A stretch of 64,000 bases of DNA, from positions 62,001 through 126,000 of the forward strand of contig JACDTU010000026.1 in the NCBI GenBank assembly GCA_022376465.1, written 5' to 3'. The stretch's first letter is position 1, and the number at the start of each line of letters is the position of its first letter. This DNA is from Cubamyces lactineus. Lineage: Eukaryota > Basidiomycota > Agaricomycetes > Polyporales > Polyporaceae. This document shows, piece by piece, positions 1 through 11,114 of this stretch. A program made the position numbers and the translations under genes. The notes under the pieces were generated by a model that was not told where the DNA came from, did no database searches, and saw only the letters and a program-made list of their open reading frames with translations.

Positions 1-448
1 GAGGAGGAAAGTTAGCTGTCCATCCCAGCAAAGGCTCCTGACCCAAGTCCCGTCATCCGAAACCTCTCGCGTCCATCCAACCTCGTCCAAGCGTCCGTCC
101 GTTCCAAATTCTCTCCTGGACCATCGGAACGGGTCGTAGAAACGTGTCTGGAGACTCACATTGGCGTGAAGGGGCGGCGGGGCCTTGAGATCTGTCTTGA
201 AGTCCGAGCTGGAGCGGTACGGTCGTTCGTAGGGCAGCCAGATTTTCGCCCAGAACGGGCGCTTTGCGTGGCACGTGGGAGCGTAGGGACCCCGGAAGGA
301 GTTTCTGGAGTCCGGGGTTGTGCTGCCTGCACGCGTCAAACGCGTTCTTGGGCGCCTACGCGTGTGAGACTGAGTTAGGTCACTTTGGTCGAGCGTAGTT
401 CGTGTTCTTGGTCTATCCTCTCTTCTAGCCTCGGTGTATTCTCAGTTC
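1..448. other. Upstream region of the LRR gene, no gene seen
   Basis: Only short, composition-driven open frames occur here and none shows a recognisable domain or splice pattern. The last part is pyrimidine-rich (around 405-445), as is common just before fungal start codons. It presumably holds the promoter of the gene that starts at 449. Confidence 0.5.
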
Positions 449-3400
449 ATGGCCTCTCGTCTTCCGCAACCATCCTCCAGAACGGGGGCCAGGTCTCCCC
501 TCAAATCCCCTGCGTCCCCATCTCCTACTCCCCGAGCCGTACCTACCCCACTTGCAAAGCCTCGCATTCGGACACAGTCTGCTGCACCGACGCCCAGCCC
601 TCGCCAGCAAACTTTACGTTCGCAACCGAGTCTCAAGAATGTAAGACCAGCGACGCGATCGCCCACCAAGTCTCCCGCCCGACGGCCACCACCGCTGCCG
701 GCGGAGGAAGATATCCCGCCTTCACCCAAGCCCCAGCTCAGTATTCGCGAGCAGATCGCGCTCAAACGGGCAGAGGCAAAGAAAGCAGCCACAAAGACCT
801 CGCCCGCCGGAAGTATCAATGGCGATTTTGCGAACTTGGAGAATGCATCGCCCGATACGTTCAACCAGCCTCCTCCGGTCGACGTCGACTTGGGCAGATG
901 GTCGATCAAAGAAACGATTGAGCGCGCGCGCAGTTCCGGTGAGTAATTCGCTCTCGTGCGTGCAGACATGTCAAGCAGCGGCGTTCTGCCAATAATATGC
1001 AAGATATGTGCCAAACGGCGGTAGGTGTCACTCATGCCACGCGCTCTTCGAGAGCGTACCTCTGCCATTCCAGAGACAAGTCTATGTACAATACGCCGTT
1101 TGTTCTATGATTTGTGTGAAACCGCCGTGAATACCGACCTCCTGCTTGACATGTCTGCGCAAGCCGTGCATTCCCAATAGCCCACGCATGATACCTATCG
1201 TTCAAGGACTTTCTTACAAGGCGCAATCAATCTTTCCTCCCGTGATCTTCCCTGCCTCCCGTCCGCGCTGTTCGAGATCCACTTGGGTATCAAGCCGGAG
1301 CCACTCAAGTCGGTTCCCGTCGAACCTCCGATCACGACCGCTTCCTCGACGGACGGTTCAGCAATCCGCAAGAAAGGCGGCCAGAATGCTCCCTCGTGGT
1401 ACGAGGCCCAGGACCTCGAGATACTCAAGGCATGGTCGAACGAGATCCTCGAACTGCAGCCAGAAATATCCATGTTCGGCTCCCTGAAAACGGTCGATGT
1501 AGGTTGTGAGGGAATTCCATTCACTGCGCCGTTGCTTACCACATAGATTCGTTTCTCAGCTACATAACAACAAGTTGACCGCTCTGCCGGACAGCTTCGC
1601 TGATCTGACCGCGCTGACCGTCGTCGATCTCTCTCACAACCAACTCACTTCGCTTCCGACGAACTTCTGGGCCCTTCCCAACCTCACCACTCTCAACCTC
1701 TCCCACAATGCCCTCACCGCACTGCCATTTAGCGCACCGTTCGTCGCTCAGGGCTCGAACCCTCTGGGCCGGACGCACGATCCTCGAGGGGACTGGTTCG
1801 CCGTTAGCATCACCCGCGCGACGGAACCGCTACCTCGTCTGACGGTGCTCGAAGTCTCGCACAACAGCCTCTCTGCGGCTTCCATCGACCACTCTCTGGA
1901 TGGGCCCGGGCTCCCTGCACTGCTCACAAGGATCGATCTGTCCGAGAACCCTCTTGGCAAGAGCGACTCGCTCTTCCGCGCGCTCGGCCGGCTTCAGCGG
2001 CTTAAGGAGATCAACATGGAGCGTGCGGACGTGGGCGACGAGAGCTTCCCCGTAAACATCTTCGCCTCGTCGCCGAAGCCCTTGTTCCCGTCGTTGAAGA
2101 TCCTGGACCTCGAAGAGACCCACGTCACCCGACCTGCGATCGAGGCCACCTTTACCCCTGATGTCCTGAAGCAAACCGTCCAGTTCGACGTGACCAGCCA
2201 GGAACCTCCCGACGGCGTCCTGCGCGTGATCGTCGGGAAGCGGGTCATCAAGGAGGCTTGGGAAATCGAGGCTGAACGCAGGACGAAGCTCCGTCGTCAC
2301 GCTGGTGCCACATTTCCGGACAGCTCTGCCTCTACGTCCTCACCGTCAGCTCCGAAGACGGAAGCCACTAAGGAGCAATGGGAGATCGAGGCTGAGCAGG
2401 GGCTCATCTCAGAAGGCGCGAAGAGACGGGCGCGGGCGTTGGCAGCAATGAACGCTCAGTCGTCGTCGAGCGCATCGACATCCGCCGCAGCATCCAGCAC
2501 GAACGGCACGATCTCAACTCCCTCTTCCCCTCAGAAGAAGAAACCCGTCGCTGTTGAGAAGGAGCCCTGGGAGATCGAAGCAGAACTCGGCCTGAACAGC
2601 GCGGGCGCGCGTCGACGAGCACGCGCAGCTGCAGCTGCTTCGGCCCTCTCAGGATCCGGAACCGGCGAACCTGCGCGTCCATCCGTCCTCGCTACGGCCA
2701 CCCCGAAAATTCCCTCCCCAACGACCTCGCCCTCGCCTTCCTTGACCCCCGCCACCGTCGCCTCCACACTCGCCAACCCGCAATACTACTCCGCCCCCAC
2801 ACAGACTCTCACCCTCCCCCCGTCCACTCCGCCCTCCAAAGCCGCACACGCGCGCTCCTTCTCCCTGGCCTCCCCCGCATGGAACAAAGCAGCGCCCCCA
2901 TCGGGCGGCATGTCCGATCTCGCGCTCGCGATCCCGACCCCAACCCTCCCCCTCACCGCCATCGCCGCCCAGCCCTTCGCAGCGACGCTCAAAGTGCTCG
3001 TCCTCGCGAATCGGCGGAACGACCCGTCCTTTAGCCTCCCGACCTCCCCGGGCGCGTTCCTCCCTTGCCTCGAGGAGCTCAGCCTCGAGAACTGCAACCT
3101 CGCAGACGCGGTGCCCGTGTCGCACGTCGGCGAGGGCGGGGACGACTTCGCACCGCGCACGACTGAACCGCTCCTCCCGCTCCTTGCGCGGCTCTTCCCG
3201 AGCGTGCGCACACTCGACCTGTCCTATAACGCGCTCACGTCCGCCGCGCTGACCAAAGACGCGCTCTCCGCGCTCATCTTCGCCTCCGATGCGCCCTCTG
3301 CGGGGGTCTCGGAGTCAGCAGCGGCTGGAGTGAAGAAGGGGCTGAGACACCTTCGCCTGCGCGGAAACCGGCTCAACGAGTTGGATGGCTTCCAGCAGAT

Positions 3401-3686
3401 CGCGGAGCGCTTCCGGGGGAATAGGGACCTGCCTGAGTGGAAATTGGAGGAGCTCGACCTGCGGGACAACGAGATTGGGAAGCTGCCCCCGGAGCTGGGC
3501 ATGCTCCCGCTGGACGTCTTCCTTGTCGACGGTAATACGTGAGTTTATCTCTTCCTTCGCCTTAGACACTTTGAAGATCGAGCTCAACGCATTTTGATAT
3601 GCAGCTTCCGCGTGCCCCCGAGAAGAGTGTGGGAGAGGGAGGGCACAAAGGGGTTGTTGAGCTGGCTGAGGGGACGGATGGAATGA
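449..3686 (+). CDS. Leucine-rich-repeat protein (LRRC40-like), 942 aa
   Basis: Four exons: 449-938, 1221-1498, 1560-3538, 3605-3686, all GT-AG. The start is the ATG at 449; an upstream in-frame GTG at 434 is not credible. The N-terminus (about 1-150) is Pro/Ser/Arg-rich and looks disordered. The exon 2/3 junction restores a perfect repeat, TVDLHNNKLTALP, followed by VVDLSHNQLTSLP, which fixes that splice. LRRs fill about 185-480. A low-complexity linker follows and a second LRR block covers about 700-940, closing with a GNTFRVPPRRVW...LLSWLRGRME tail like the C-terminus of LRRC40 proteins. The linker carries three copies of a WEIEAE motif (near residues 490, 530 and 593). It is probably an intracellular protein-interaction scaffold. 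Its partner is unknown and its function is not inferable from sequence. Confidence 0.88.
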
Positions 3687-3968
3687 GTGATCGCGCTGTG
3701 ATATACCACGGACACCCATGGTTACCCAGTCGCTTTGCATTGTTGGTCGAATAGGCAAGAAGTATATGGATCGCTCCCCTCACCATTGGACTTTCGATAT
3801 CCACAGGTACACGAGCAACCATGTTATAAGAGAAAGCGACATACTACATCTTACATATCGGAAAGCACAATCAACCCATACCACGATCATCAGTACAAGG
3901 CCACCGATGAGGATAAGTAGCTATCCCTTGGACGCATCGCCTCGGCTCCAGCATCTGGCGGCACTCAC

Positions 3969-5889
3969 TTACGCTACAGGCGTCGGCGGAATGCTCGCAA
4001 CACTCGCAGACATGGCCGCGACGTGCGCAGTCGGCGCGGCAGCAGCGAAGCTGGTGCATGCACCGCTGTCGGTCCAGTCGTTAGCAGAGCCTGTGCGTCA
4101 TACACCTCGTCAGCGGTGTCCCTGATGATAATGCAGGGTCAACAGCTCACCTCCAGGGGTGTCCCCGAAGCTCCACCACTTGGCCGTCCAGAGGTGGCCA
4201 TTGTAGATGACAGTGTCGCCGCCGTTGTACTGAACCAGTCTCACAATCAGCGCCGTTCACATGAATAGAGGTATGGCAGGAGGCGTACAGCAACGTTGGC
4301 GACCCACGCGTTCACGCCAGCGCAATTGCCCGCCTCGGCCGTCGTCGTGGGCGTCGCAGTGGTGCTGTGCGAGGTCGAACTAGGCGTAGACGTCGTCGAA
4401 ATCGTGGACGAGCGCGAGCTGGTCGGGACCGTCACAGGCTGAGAGCTCGTCGGCGAGAGGGTGCCCTGCCTGATCGCGTTCTTGATCGCAGCGTCAAAGC
4501 GATTGTTCGCTGCATCTCCTATTAGATCCACATGGTTCTCTGATAGATGACAAGACACACCATAGGCCTGGGAGGCATCCCAGAGCATCACACCGCCAAA
4601 CGAGGAGTACTGGCTACGGGTCTGGAGAGCGAGGTTGGCAAGCGTCGACGCGTCGACATAGCCAGAGTTCGCAGCGGTAGAAGAAGCGGGGGCACCGATG
4701 TAGATCTTGACGTCCTTGTTGACAGCCTGCGTCTTCGCCCAGTTGTCCCAGGACTCGAAGTCCCAGTCGTTGGCATTGCCGGCGTTCGAGACTTCGCAGT
4801 AGTTGTTGTCTGCGAGATGTACAATGAGTATCATATGACTGGTGAGTGACAGCCGGACGCTGCTCACAGAACTGAACGTAGACGGCGTCGAACCCGACCG
4901 CGTTCAAAACACTGCATTCTCGTCAAACAGGCTTTCGAAGCATGCAGGAGATTAGTACTCACGTGGACATGTAAGCATCTGGGAAGGGGCACTGGGGTGC
5001 AGCAGTCACGTAGTACTGCTTGCTGGCACCGCTCGCAAGGGTGCGAATCCTGTTCACGAACGCAGCAAAGTGTTCGGTTCCGCCACCCTCGATATCCAAG
5101 TCGATACTACACCAGTCCGTCAGACACCACTGTACAAGGCATGGTCACAGGTACGTACCCGTCAAGGACGGCACTGCCGAAGGGGCGTACAGAGCTGGTT
5201 CCACCGAGGAACGTATTCCAGATGGTATCACCAAATGCCGAGGCCTGGTCGTCGGAGGTGAAGGATGCTGCTCCTGTTGCGCCCCCGAGGGAGATGGTGA
5301 CGATCTTGCCCTTGGACTGGCAGAATTGGATGTCTGACGCCAGGAAACTGCAGTCGGGCATGTCCGTCCCGGGAAAGAGCGGATCATCCGTGGTACTGCA
5401 GATCTACGCCAATCGACGTTAATCTAAATCGCTGTATGAATGTGGAGGTGTAATCACATTGGCAAGGTCGATTGAAGGGACTCCGCCAGGCCCAAAGAAT
5501 ACGTTCAGGAACGCAACCGGGAACGCGTCAATGGAATCATCCTGAGGTAGTGTTTCGTCAATAGGTATACCAATGCTGCCTCGCTGTGAGTCATATTACC
5601 TGACAATATGTTGACAGCGTCTTCTGGAAGTTAGCAGTGTCGCTGTGTGTCGCTCCGTAGGAGTTCTGGCCCCAGTAGCTAGAAATAAACTTGTGAGTAC
5701 AGAGCTTTGTACCCATGAAGACAGTAGAAGACGTACACAGCGAGCTAGAAACGACTTGTGAGATGGTGTCGAAATGATGAGATTGTTAGTGAGACTCACA
5801 TTGTCGGATCTCGAGTTGTCGAAGGCGAAGACTTGGAGAGCCCCCAAAGACAAGGCAGAGAACAGCGAAGAGAGCCAGAAGGATGCCAT
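3969..5889 (-). CDS. GH18 chitinase 1 with C-terminal chitin-binding module, 454 aa
   Basis: Eleven exons on the minus strand: 5800-5889, 5737-5744, 5600-5678, 5458-5541, 5159-5403, 4963-5106, 4868-4911, 4561-4809, 4289-4509, 4151-4229, 3969-4090. The second exon is only 8 nt and is needed to join FDNSRSDN to LAVYWGQNSYG. A signal peptide (about 1-22) precedes a class III-type GH18 domain. The catalytic DxxDxDxE is intact as DGIDLDIE, so hydrolysis of beta-1,4-GlcNAc chains by substrate-assisted catalysis is expected. A Ser/Thr-rich linker leads to a CBM5/12-like module (YNGGDTVIYNGHLWTAKWW...GDTPGG) split by two introns. The protein is secreted and likely acts on cell-wall or exogenous chitin. 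It is the first member of a tandem pair with the gene at 12343-14275, which has the same exon lengths throughout. Confidence 0.93.
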
Positions 5890-5958
5890 CCTAAGATGTA
5901 TCGTGGTCGAGCGCGGCTGGGGGACCTTAACTTGTGGTTCAAGGAGGAAATTCGAGAG

Positions 5959-5967
5959 CTTTTATCC
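5959..5967 (-). promoter_or_regulatory. Probable TATA box of chitinase 1
   Basis: GGATAAAAG on the minus strand lies 70-78 bp before the start codon. The same motif in the same context lies at the same distance before chitinase 2, and a close variant precedes chitinase 3, so it is conserved while surrounding bases have diverged. Confidence 0.55.
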
Positions 5968-6278
5968 TCTACAGCCAGCTAGAAGCACCATATGTTCCAG
6001 ATGCGATTCGCACCGGCAGAGTACCATTGCAGACTGCGCACGGCAAACGGGTGAAATTTACTTTCCGTCTGCGAGGACTGCGTCCCTGATGACCATAAGT
6101 GCCCACATGGGGGCGATGGTCGCTACTATGATAGAACGCAATTCACCCGTGTAGTAGTATGTTCGGCAGCTCCCTGTCAATGCTATATCGAGACACCGTT
6201 AGCCGTATCGACGACGTCCACTGCGAAGGAAGATGCGTACCATGCGGCCCAGTGGAATGTGAGCATATGTTCACGAAC

Positions 6279-6283
6279 TCATG
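6279..6283. repeat. Left target-site duplication (TCATG)
   Basis: TCATG here is repeated at 11110-11114 directly outside the opposite end of the TIR element. A 5-bp repeat alone would be weak. It is supported by the paralogous uninterrupted site upstream of chitinase 2. Confidence 0.55.
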
Positions 6284-6340
6284 TCAATGGGGTCTGGCAA
6301 CGCCTCTGCCAAATCCCCTAAGCGCGCGTACCAGCGTCTA
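6284..6340 (+). repeat. Left terminal inverted repeat of the 4.8-kb element
   Basis: Two blocks match the right end in inverted orientation without mismatch: TGGGGTCTGGCAA (6288-6300, partner 11093-11105) and CGTACCAGCGTCTA (6327-6340, partner 11064-11077). The spacer between the blocks is 26 nt here and 15 nt on the right, so the repeat is imperfect. The inner block could be a transposase-binding site (inference). Confidence 0.8.
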
Positions 6341-6897
6341 TTCCTTTCGCGTAGACGGAGCTCTAAGATCAAGAGAGATAAGCCGGATTGGGGTGTCGCT
6401 TGAGTTGCAACATCAGAGTCGGCCTGGAACACCAGATCCTTCCGGAGATGAGCGCTCGTTGGCCGTCAATGGCTCAGTGACGGCGACGCGTCTGTGGCTG
6501 AGCGTAAGACTAGGAAAGTATGCAAGTTTTTGCAGCTTCCACCGACGCGTTTTGGCGGGAAATCTCATATCCAAAGCGTGTCTTTTAGTGATAGACACAT
6601 AATGTATGGGCTACATTTACGAAACACTGCCAATATTGGTTAAGTCAGAATGGTGTAGGGAGGGACAGAATAATATACAATAATCTAGGTCAGCCACTTT
6701 GGTCGTAATTCGGTTCTGTGCTGGCCTGCAAGCAATCGTAGACTAGAGATGAGAAGAGGAGGTTGTGCAATGAAGAGTATGTCAAGGGGGAATGCGCTTA
6801 TATAATAGGGCGCTTAAGGTCGCACTCTGAAGGCATTGGATACCGTAGGCTAGGTCCTGAGTCGGGCTCTGAACACAGACATCTACACCTAGTCTCA

Positions 6898-9800
6898 ATG
6901 GCGTGGAACCCTCGAAAGCGCCGTTCTCCAGCACAGCGGGCTCATGTCCAAGAGAACCTTCGAAGGATCCATTCACAACAACAAAATAGCAACATAGAAA
7001 ACATACCGCCACTGCTATCAAATGACGCTGCACCACTAGAAACCTTGACCCCCCTTCGTCATCTCCATTCAGCCAATGAAAAGCTCGCGGAAGAGCGCCG
7101 AAAGAATGAAGTACAAGGGCGAAAGTTGCGCAATGCACTTCTCCGGGAGGGGCGCTTGCGAAATTCAAAGGACGGCCTGAAGGCCACGCTGGAGGATGTT
7201 CGGGCTGAGCAGAAGGCGGGGGAGGTCATCGCAAGGGCAGAGATCAAGGCGGCACGGACTAAGGCAACACAGGCGGAGGCGCGGGCTCAGAAAGCAGATG
7301 TGGAGATGGCAGAGGTGGAGGCGAAGGCTGCTGCTGCAACCGCCCGTGCAGTGTCCGCTGAGGATCATGTACGTGTGGCAGAGGTGGGACGGGCCCGCGC
7401 TGAGGCATGGGCACAGGCCGCAGGAGCACAGGAGGTGCAAGCGAAGGAAGAGGCGCGTGCTGCTTGTGTGCGCGCCGATGCCGCAGCGATAGCGATGCAG
7501 ACCATGGTGGGCCGTACCCAAGTTGCTGAAGCGCAGGCACAAGCTGCAGATGTGCACGCACAGCGCGTCGCAGCAGAATACAGCGAGGCGTTCCGAGGAT
7601 TAGCAGTCAGCATGCACAACAAGAGTCAGGCCGCTATCGCGATGGTACAAGAGAAGGCAAATGACGCACTCGCCCAGGCTGAGGAACACATCGCACTCGT
7701 TGTCAAGGACACGCGTGGACGCGTTGAAGCCGCAGAAGCGCGGTCATGTGCAGCTGAGTACGCAGCCAACGACGCGTGGGCCAGTGCAGCAGCAGCAGTC
7801 GAGACAATGCACACACAATTCTCCCAGCTCGAGGCGCGAGCACAGTCAACCGTGTCCAGCATTGTCTCACTAGCTAGGCTGGCAATGTCAGACAAGGAGG
7901 CCTACATCAAGGTAAGTAATGCTCACCTGAATTATTGCAAGGTCACCTTGATCATGGAATCACAGGCGACACTTGAAGAAGAACGGCGGGAGTTCACATT
8001 GAAGCTCGCTGTTGCTCAGAAGGAGGCCGATGAAGCCATCAAGGCGGAACGTCAGAGGGCTCAGGTGGCAGTAACTCAAGCAGACGCTGTGGCGGCGGAG
8101 GTTGAGATGCGGATGTCTGCTGCAATGGCTGAAGCGGAGGACTACCTGGGCTTGGCGCATCAGATGCTTGAGTCACACACCCCACAGGTTGACGAGCTCA
8201 CTGACCTCCGAGGACAGCTTGAAGACAGCCTCTCCACATCTTCGCTGCTGCGCGCACGCATCGACAACTTGTCGAAGCAGAACAAAGCGCTGAAGCACCA
8301 GGTTACGCGTGCACAGGGGCGCAAGGGTGCTGGTACTACAGAGCAGATATCAGCGACGCCGCCCTCTGCCTTGATTCTCAAGGAGAAAGGGATCATACCT
8401 GACACGACGCGGAACCTGATAAGGGACCTGATCAGCTTTGGGCTGAAAGTCGACCAGGTCCGGAAGGTTATCGAGGCTGTTGCGCACACGACTGGCACCG
8501 TGGTGAAGGGTGATGTCAGCAATCGCTCCGTGCGACGCATCACTCTTGAGGGGCTGGTGGCTTCACAGCTGCAGGTGGCCATTGAATCTAAGAACGCTGA
8601 AGGTGAGCACTGTGCGCATACGTAACCGAGAACAGAGTCAGATATGGCACCCCCTGCAGGCATCACAATCAGTAGCGATGGGACAACACACAAGAACGTC
8701 AACTACGAGGCTCGGCACCTGCACTTCAACACAGGAGACATGCACACACGCCGTACACTAGGCATCCAATCCGCCCCAAACCACACTAGCAGTTCACAAC
8801 TCACCGGTTGGAAAGCGCAGATCCAGTCGGTGCTTGACACCTACAACGCGAGTCCTCTGGCAGATGAGGGACCGCTGGATACGCAGAACTTCTTGCGGAA
8901 GGTCTATGGGATGCTTACGGACCACGCGGAGGACCAGAAATGCCTGAAGCGGCTCTTTGCCGAGTGGAAACAGCAAGTCGATCGTGAAGTGCGAGGCGAG
9001 CGTGCAATTGCGGACCTGGCACCTCTCGATCTTCTCCCCATTCTCGCAGAGGAGGTCTCCACAGCAGTTGGGGATGCTGGTGGTGCTGAGGTCTGGAGCG
9101 CGCTGACAACCGAGCAGCTTGACAAGGCAAACGTGGCGATCCGACGGTCAGTCATCACGAGGCTTGGGGAGGATGCATATGCAGCCCTACCTGAGTCAGA
9201 GAAGCAACTTGCAGATCTCTTCGTGCACGCTGGCTGTTGTATGCATAAGGAGTTGAACTCGGTCAAAGGAGGAAACTCACGAATGGCGAGCTCTTGGTCG
9301 AAGTCGGGTTTTCAGCCTCCAGTGTTGCTGATGAACCGTGATAACAATGCTGCGGCTACTGCGGGAGCATCAGCCGCTGCCAAGCGTGCTGCAGAGAAGT
9401 CTGTCGGTGGCGCAGTCAAGCTCGCAGACCTGGCGGGCGCACTGTTTCGGCACAAGGATGACAAGAAGGGTCAGCAGGACGCAACGAGGTACCATTTCGA
9501 GGCGATGCTCGGAATGCAATTCACCTTTCCTGATACTAGCAACACCCGCTACCAGTCGTATTGCGAGGCTGCCAGCGAGCTACTTGTTCACCTGCAACTG
9601 TATCGGGACTTCTTGGAGATCGTGCGGGACAAGAAGACGACAGGACTCTTCAACCACATGGAGCAAAACGTCTATAAAGGTCTTCATGACATTCCGACTC
9701 TCACCGAGCTCTGTGTCCTCGCGCTGTACGGCCAGTCAGTATGTCATCCCTACATGCGGGAGGTACGCGGACCTCAAGATGGACTCACCAACCATCTTGA

Positions 9801-10719
9801 CCTTGGACCACTTCACGACCAGCTGAAGGCGCACATGGCGCGCGTTATTGCAGATCCCGATATTCTACTTGCACCCGATGTCACATACACGACGGCCTCT
9901 CTTGACGGCCAGCCCTGGGAACGTCCGGCCGTGCTTGTCAGCGTTCTCGAGTTAGCACCAACACTGCCTCACCTGCGTACTGCCCTCGTGGAGTTCTTCT
10001 CAGGAGCCTTGGAGACCTGGGAGCGCTTTACTGCGGAGTTCGCGCCGGGAGGGACAATCGCGAGGCTCTCGGCCAAGCACCGCCAGCTCGCCTGGATGCC
10101 GACTACAAACGACGAGAACGAGGGCGCGCTCAGATCCATGCGCAATACCCTGCGGGCCGCACCTAGCATGTCACTGCATCAGCATAACGCGCGTGTCATG
10201 TACAAGCTGAACCACACCTCCGAGTTTGTCACCAGCTCTTGCGGCCCTGCAGAACAGAAGTTCTTTCGGGAACATGCGCGCGAGATCGATGCAAATGGTA
10301 TCGAGCACAAACGCCGTATGGACGTGGCGACCGAGAACGAGCGCTCTGCAAAGAGGCAAAAGGGTGAGCGGCAAGCGAAGGAATCGAGGAAGATGGCACG
10401 CCGGGCTAAGCTGGCCAAGATCGAGCCAATTCTTGATCTTTCCCTGCTGACAATGGCAAAGACAGTTCACGAGATTCAAGAGCAACTCGCATGGCATCGC
10501 GAGTTCATTGATGTAGGACCGAAGGCTGACAAAAAGATGCCTATGGCGAAACTACTCACCTCAAAGGCACTCAAACTCGCTGCGCTAGTGGACGCGGTCA
10601 AACGTTACAATGCTGCGCCGCCAGTGGATCAACCGTGGTTGAACGTCGAGGTCCTGGACGCCGAGACCGTCCTCGAGGAGGGGGAGGAGGACGACGGCGA
10701 CGACGACGATGAGCAGTAG
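6898..10719 (+). CDS. Coiled-coil / putative DDE (RNase H-like) transposase, 1236 aa
   Basis: Three exons: 6898-7911, 7966-8602, 8660-10719. The 57-nt second intron (GTGAGC...CTGCAG with CGTAAC branch) joins two long open frames into one. The N-half (about 60-480) is Ala/Glu/Arg-rich, with long heptad-like coiled coil. A conserved-looking block (about 500-550, with FGLKVDQVRKVIEAVA and DVSNRSVRRITLEG) leads into ITISSDGTTHKN (D at about 557). Further possible catalytic or metal-binding motifs are DLFVHAGCCMHKEL (about 736-749) and NDENEGALRSM (about 1034). The C-terminus is basic and then very acidic. A D...(C/H)...E arrangement suits an RNase-H-fold transposase, but this is inference from motifs. 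The frame is open throughout, so the copy could be active. Confidence 0.72.
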
Positions 10720-11063
10720 GAGGGAAGGGGCAGAGGGTGCGGTGGGAAGAACGTGTTGATGAGCGGAAGATGCCATCGTACCGCTTGACAGCTTCCATTC
10801 ACACGTTCTTTACGTGCCAGATTTGTTCGCTAATGCATCCGCCGTATGTACTGTGTCTTGCGGGCCTGTGCGACTGGCAGCGGGCTCCATACACACTTTT
10901 GAATGGTACTTTGCAGTCGGTGTATGCTAAGCGAGCCGATCGTGGTGAGTGCTCGATCGCGTTCATCGGTGGATGGATCTCGCATAGATCACCAAGCAAA
11001 CTTGCATCAATTCGTGCTACGGCGCCTACACTATCTCTGTCCATCGGGCACCTCGGTCATCCT

Positions 11064-11109
11064 TAGACGCTGGTACGTTTTTGTTGGCCCAATTGCCAGA
11101 CCCCACGAG
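11064..11109 (-). repeat. Right terminal inverted repeat of the 4.8-kb element
   Basis: Inverted partner of 6284-6340. The matching blocks are 11064-11077 (14 bp) and 11093-11105 (13 bp). The outermost four bases differ between the two ends (TCAA on the left, CTCG on the right, both read inward), so the exact tip is uncertain by a few bases. Confidence 0.8.
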
Positions 11110-11114
11110 TCATG
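11110..11114. repeat. Right target-site duplication (TCATG)
   Basis: Second copy of the TCATG found at 6279-6283, directly outside the right inverted repeat. Confidence 0.55.

Larger units (their letters stand above)
6284..11109 (+). mobile_element. TIR-bounded DNA transposon-like element, 4.8 kb, one protein
   Basis: The element is delimited by imperfect terminal inverted repeats and a putative TCATG duplication. Outside it, the left flank (5895-6283) and right flank (11110-11185) are both similar to one continuous stretch upstream of chitinase 2 (14280-14765). That stretch therefore represents the state before insertion. The element carries one spliced gene (6898-10719) for a protein with a possible RNase-H-fold transposase half. 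About 610 bp on the left and 390 bp on the right are non-coding. I cannot assign it to a named superfamily: a 5-bp duplication is not typical of hAT, CACTA, Mutator or KDZ elements. Confidence 0.75.

Noticed and set aside
42..450. Short frames on both strands before the LRR gene
   Set aside because: No domain, no splice consistency, and overlapping each other.
8644..10719. A separate second gene starting at the ATG at 8644
   Set aside because: A consensus 57-nt intron (8603-8659) fuses it in frame with the upstream coiled-coil frame and places the SSDGTTHKN motif right after the junction.
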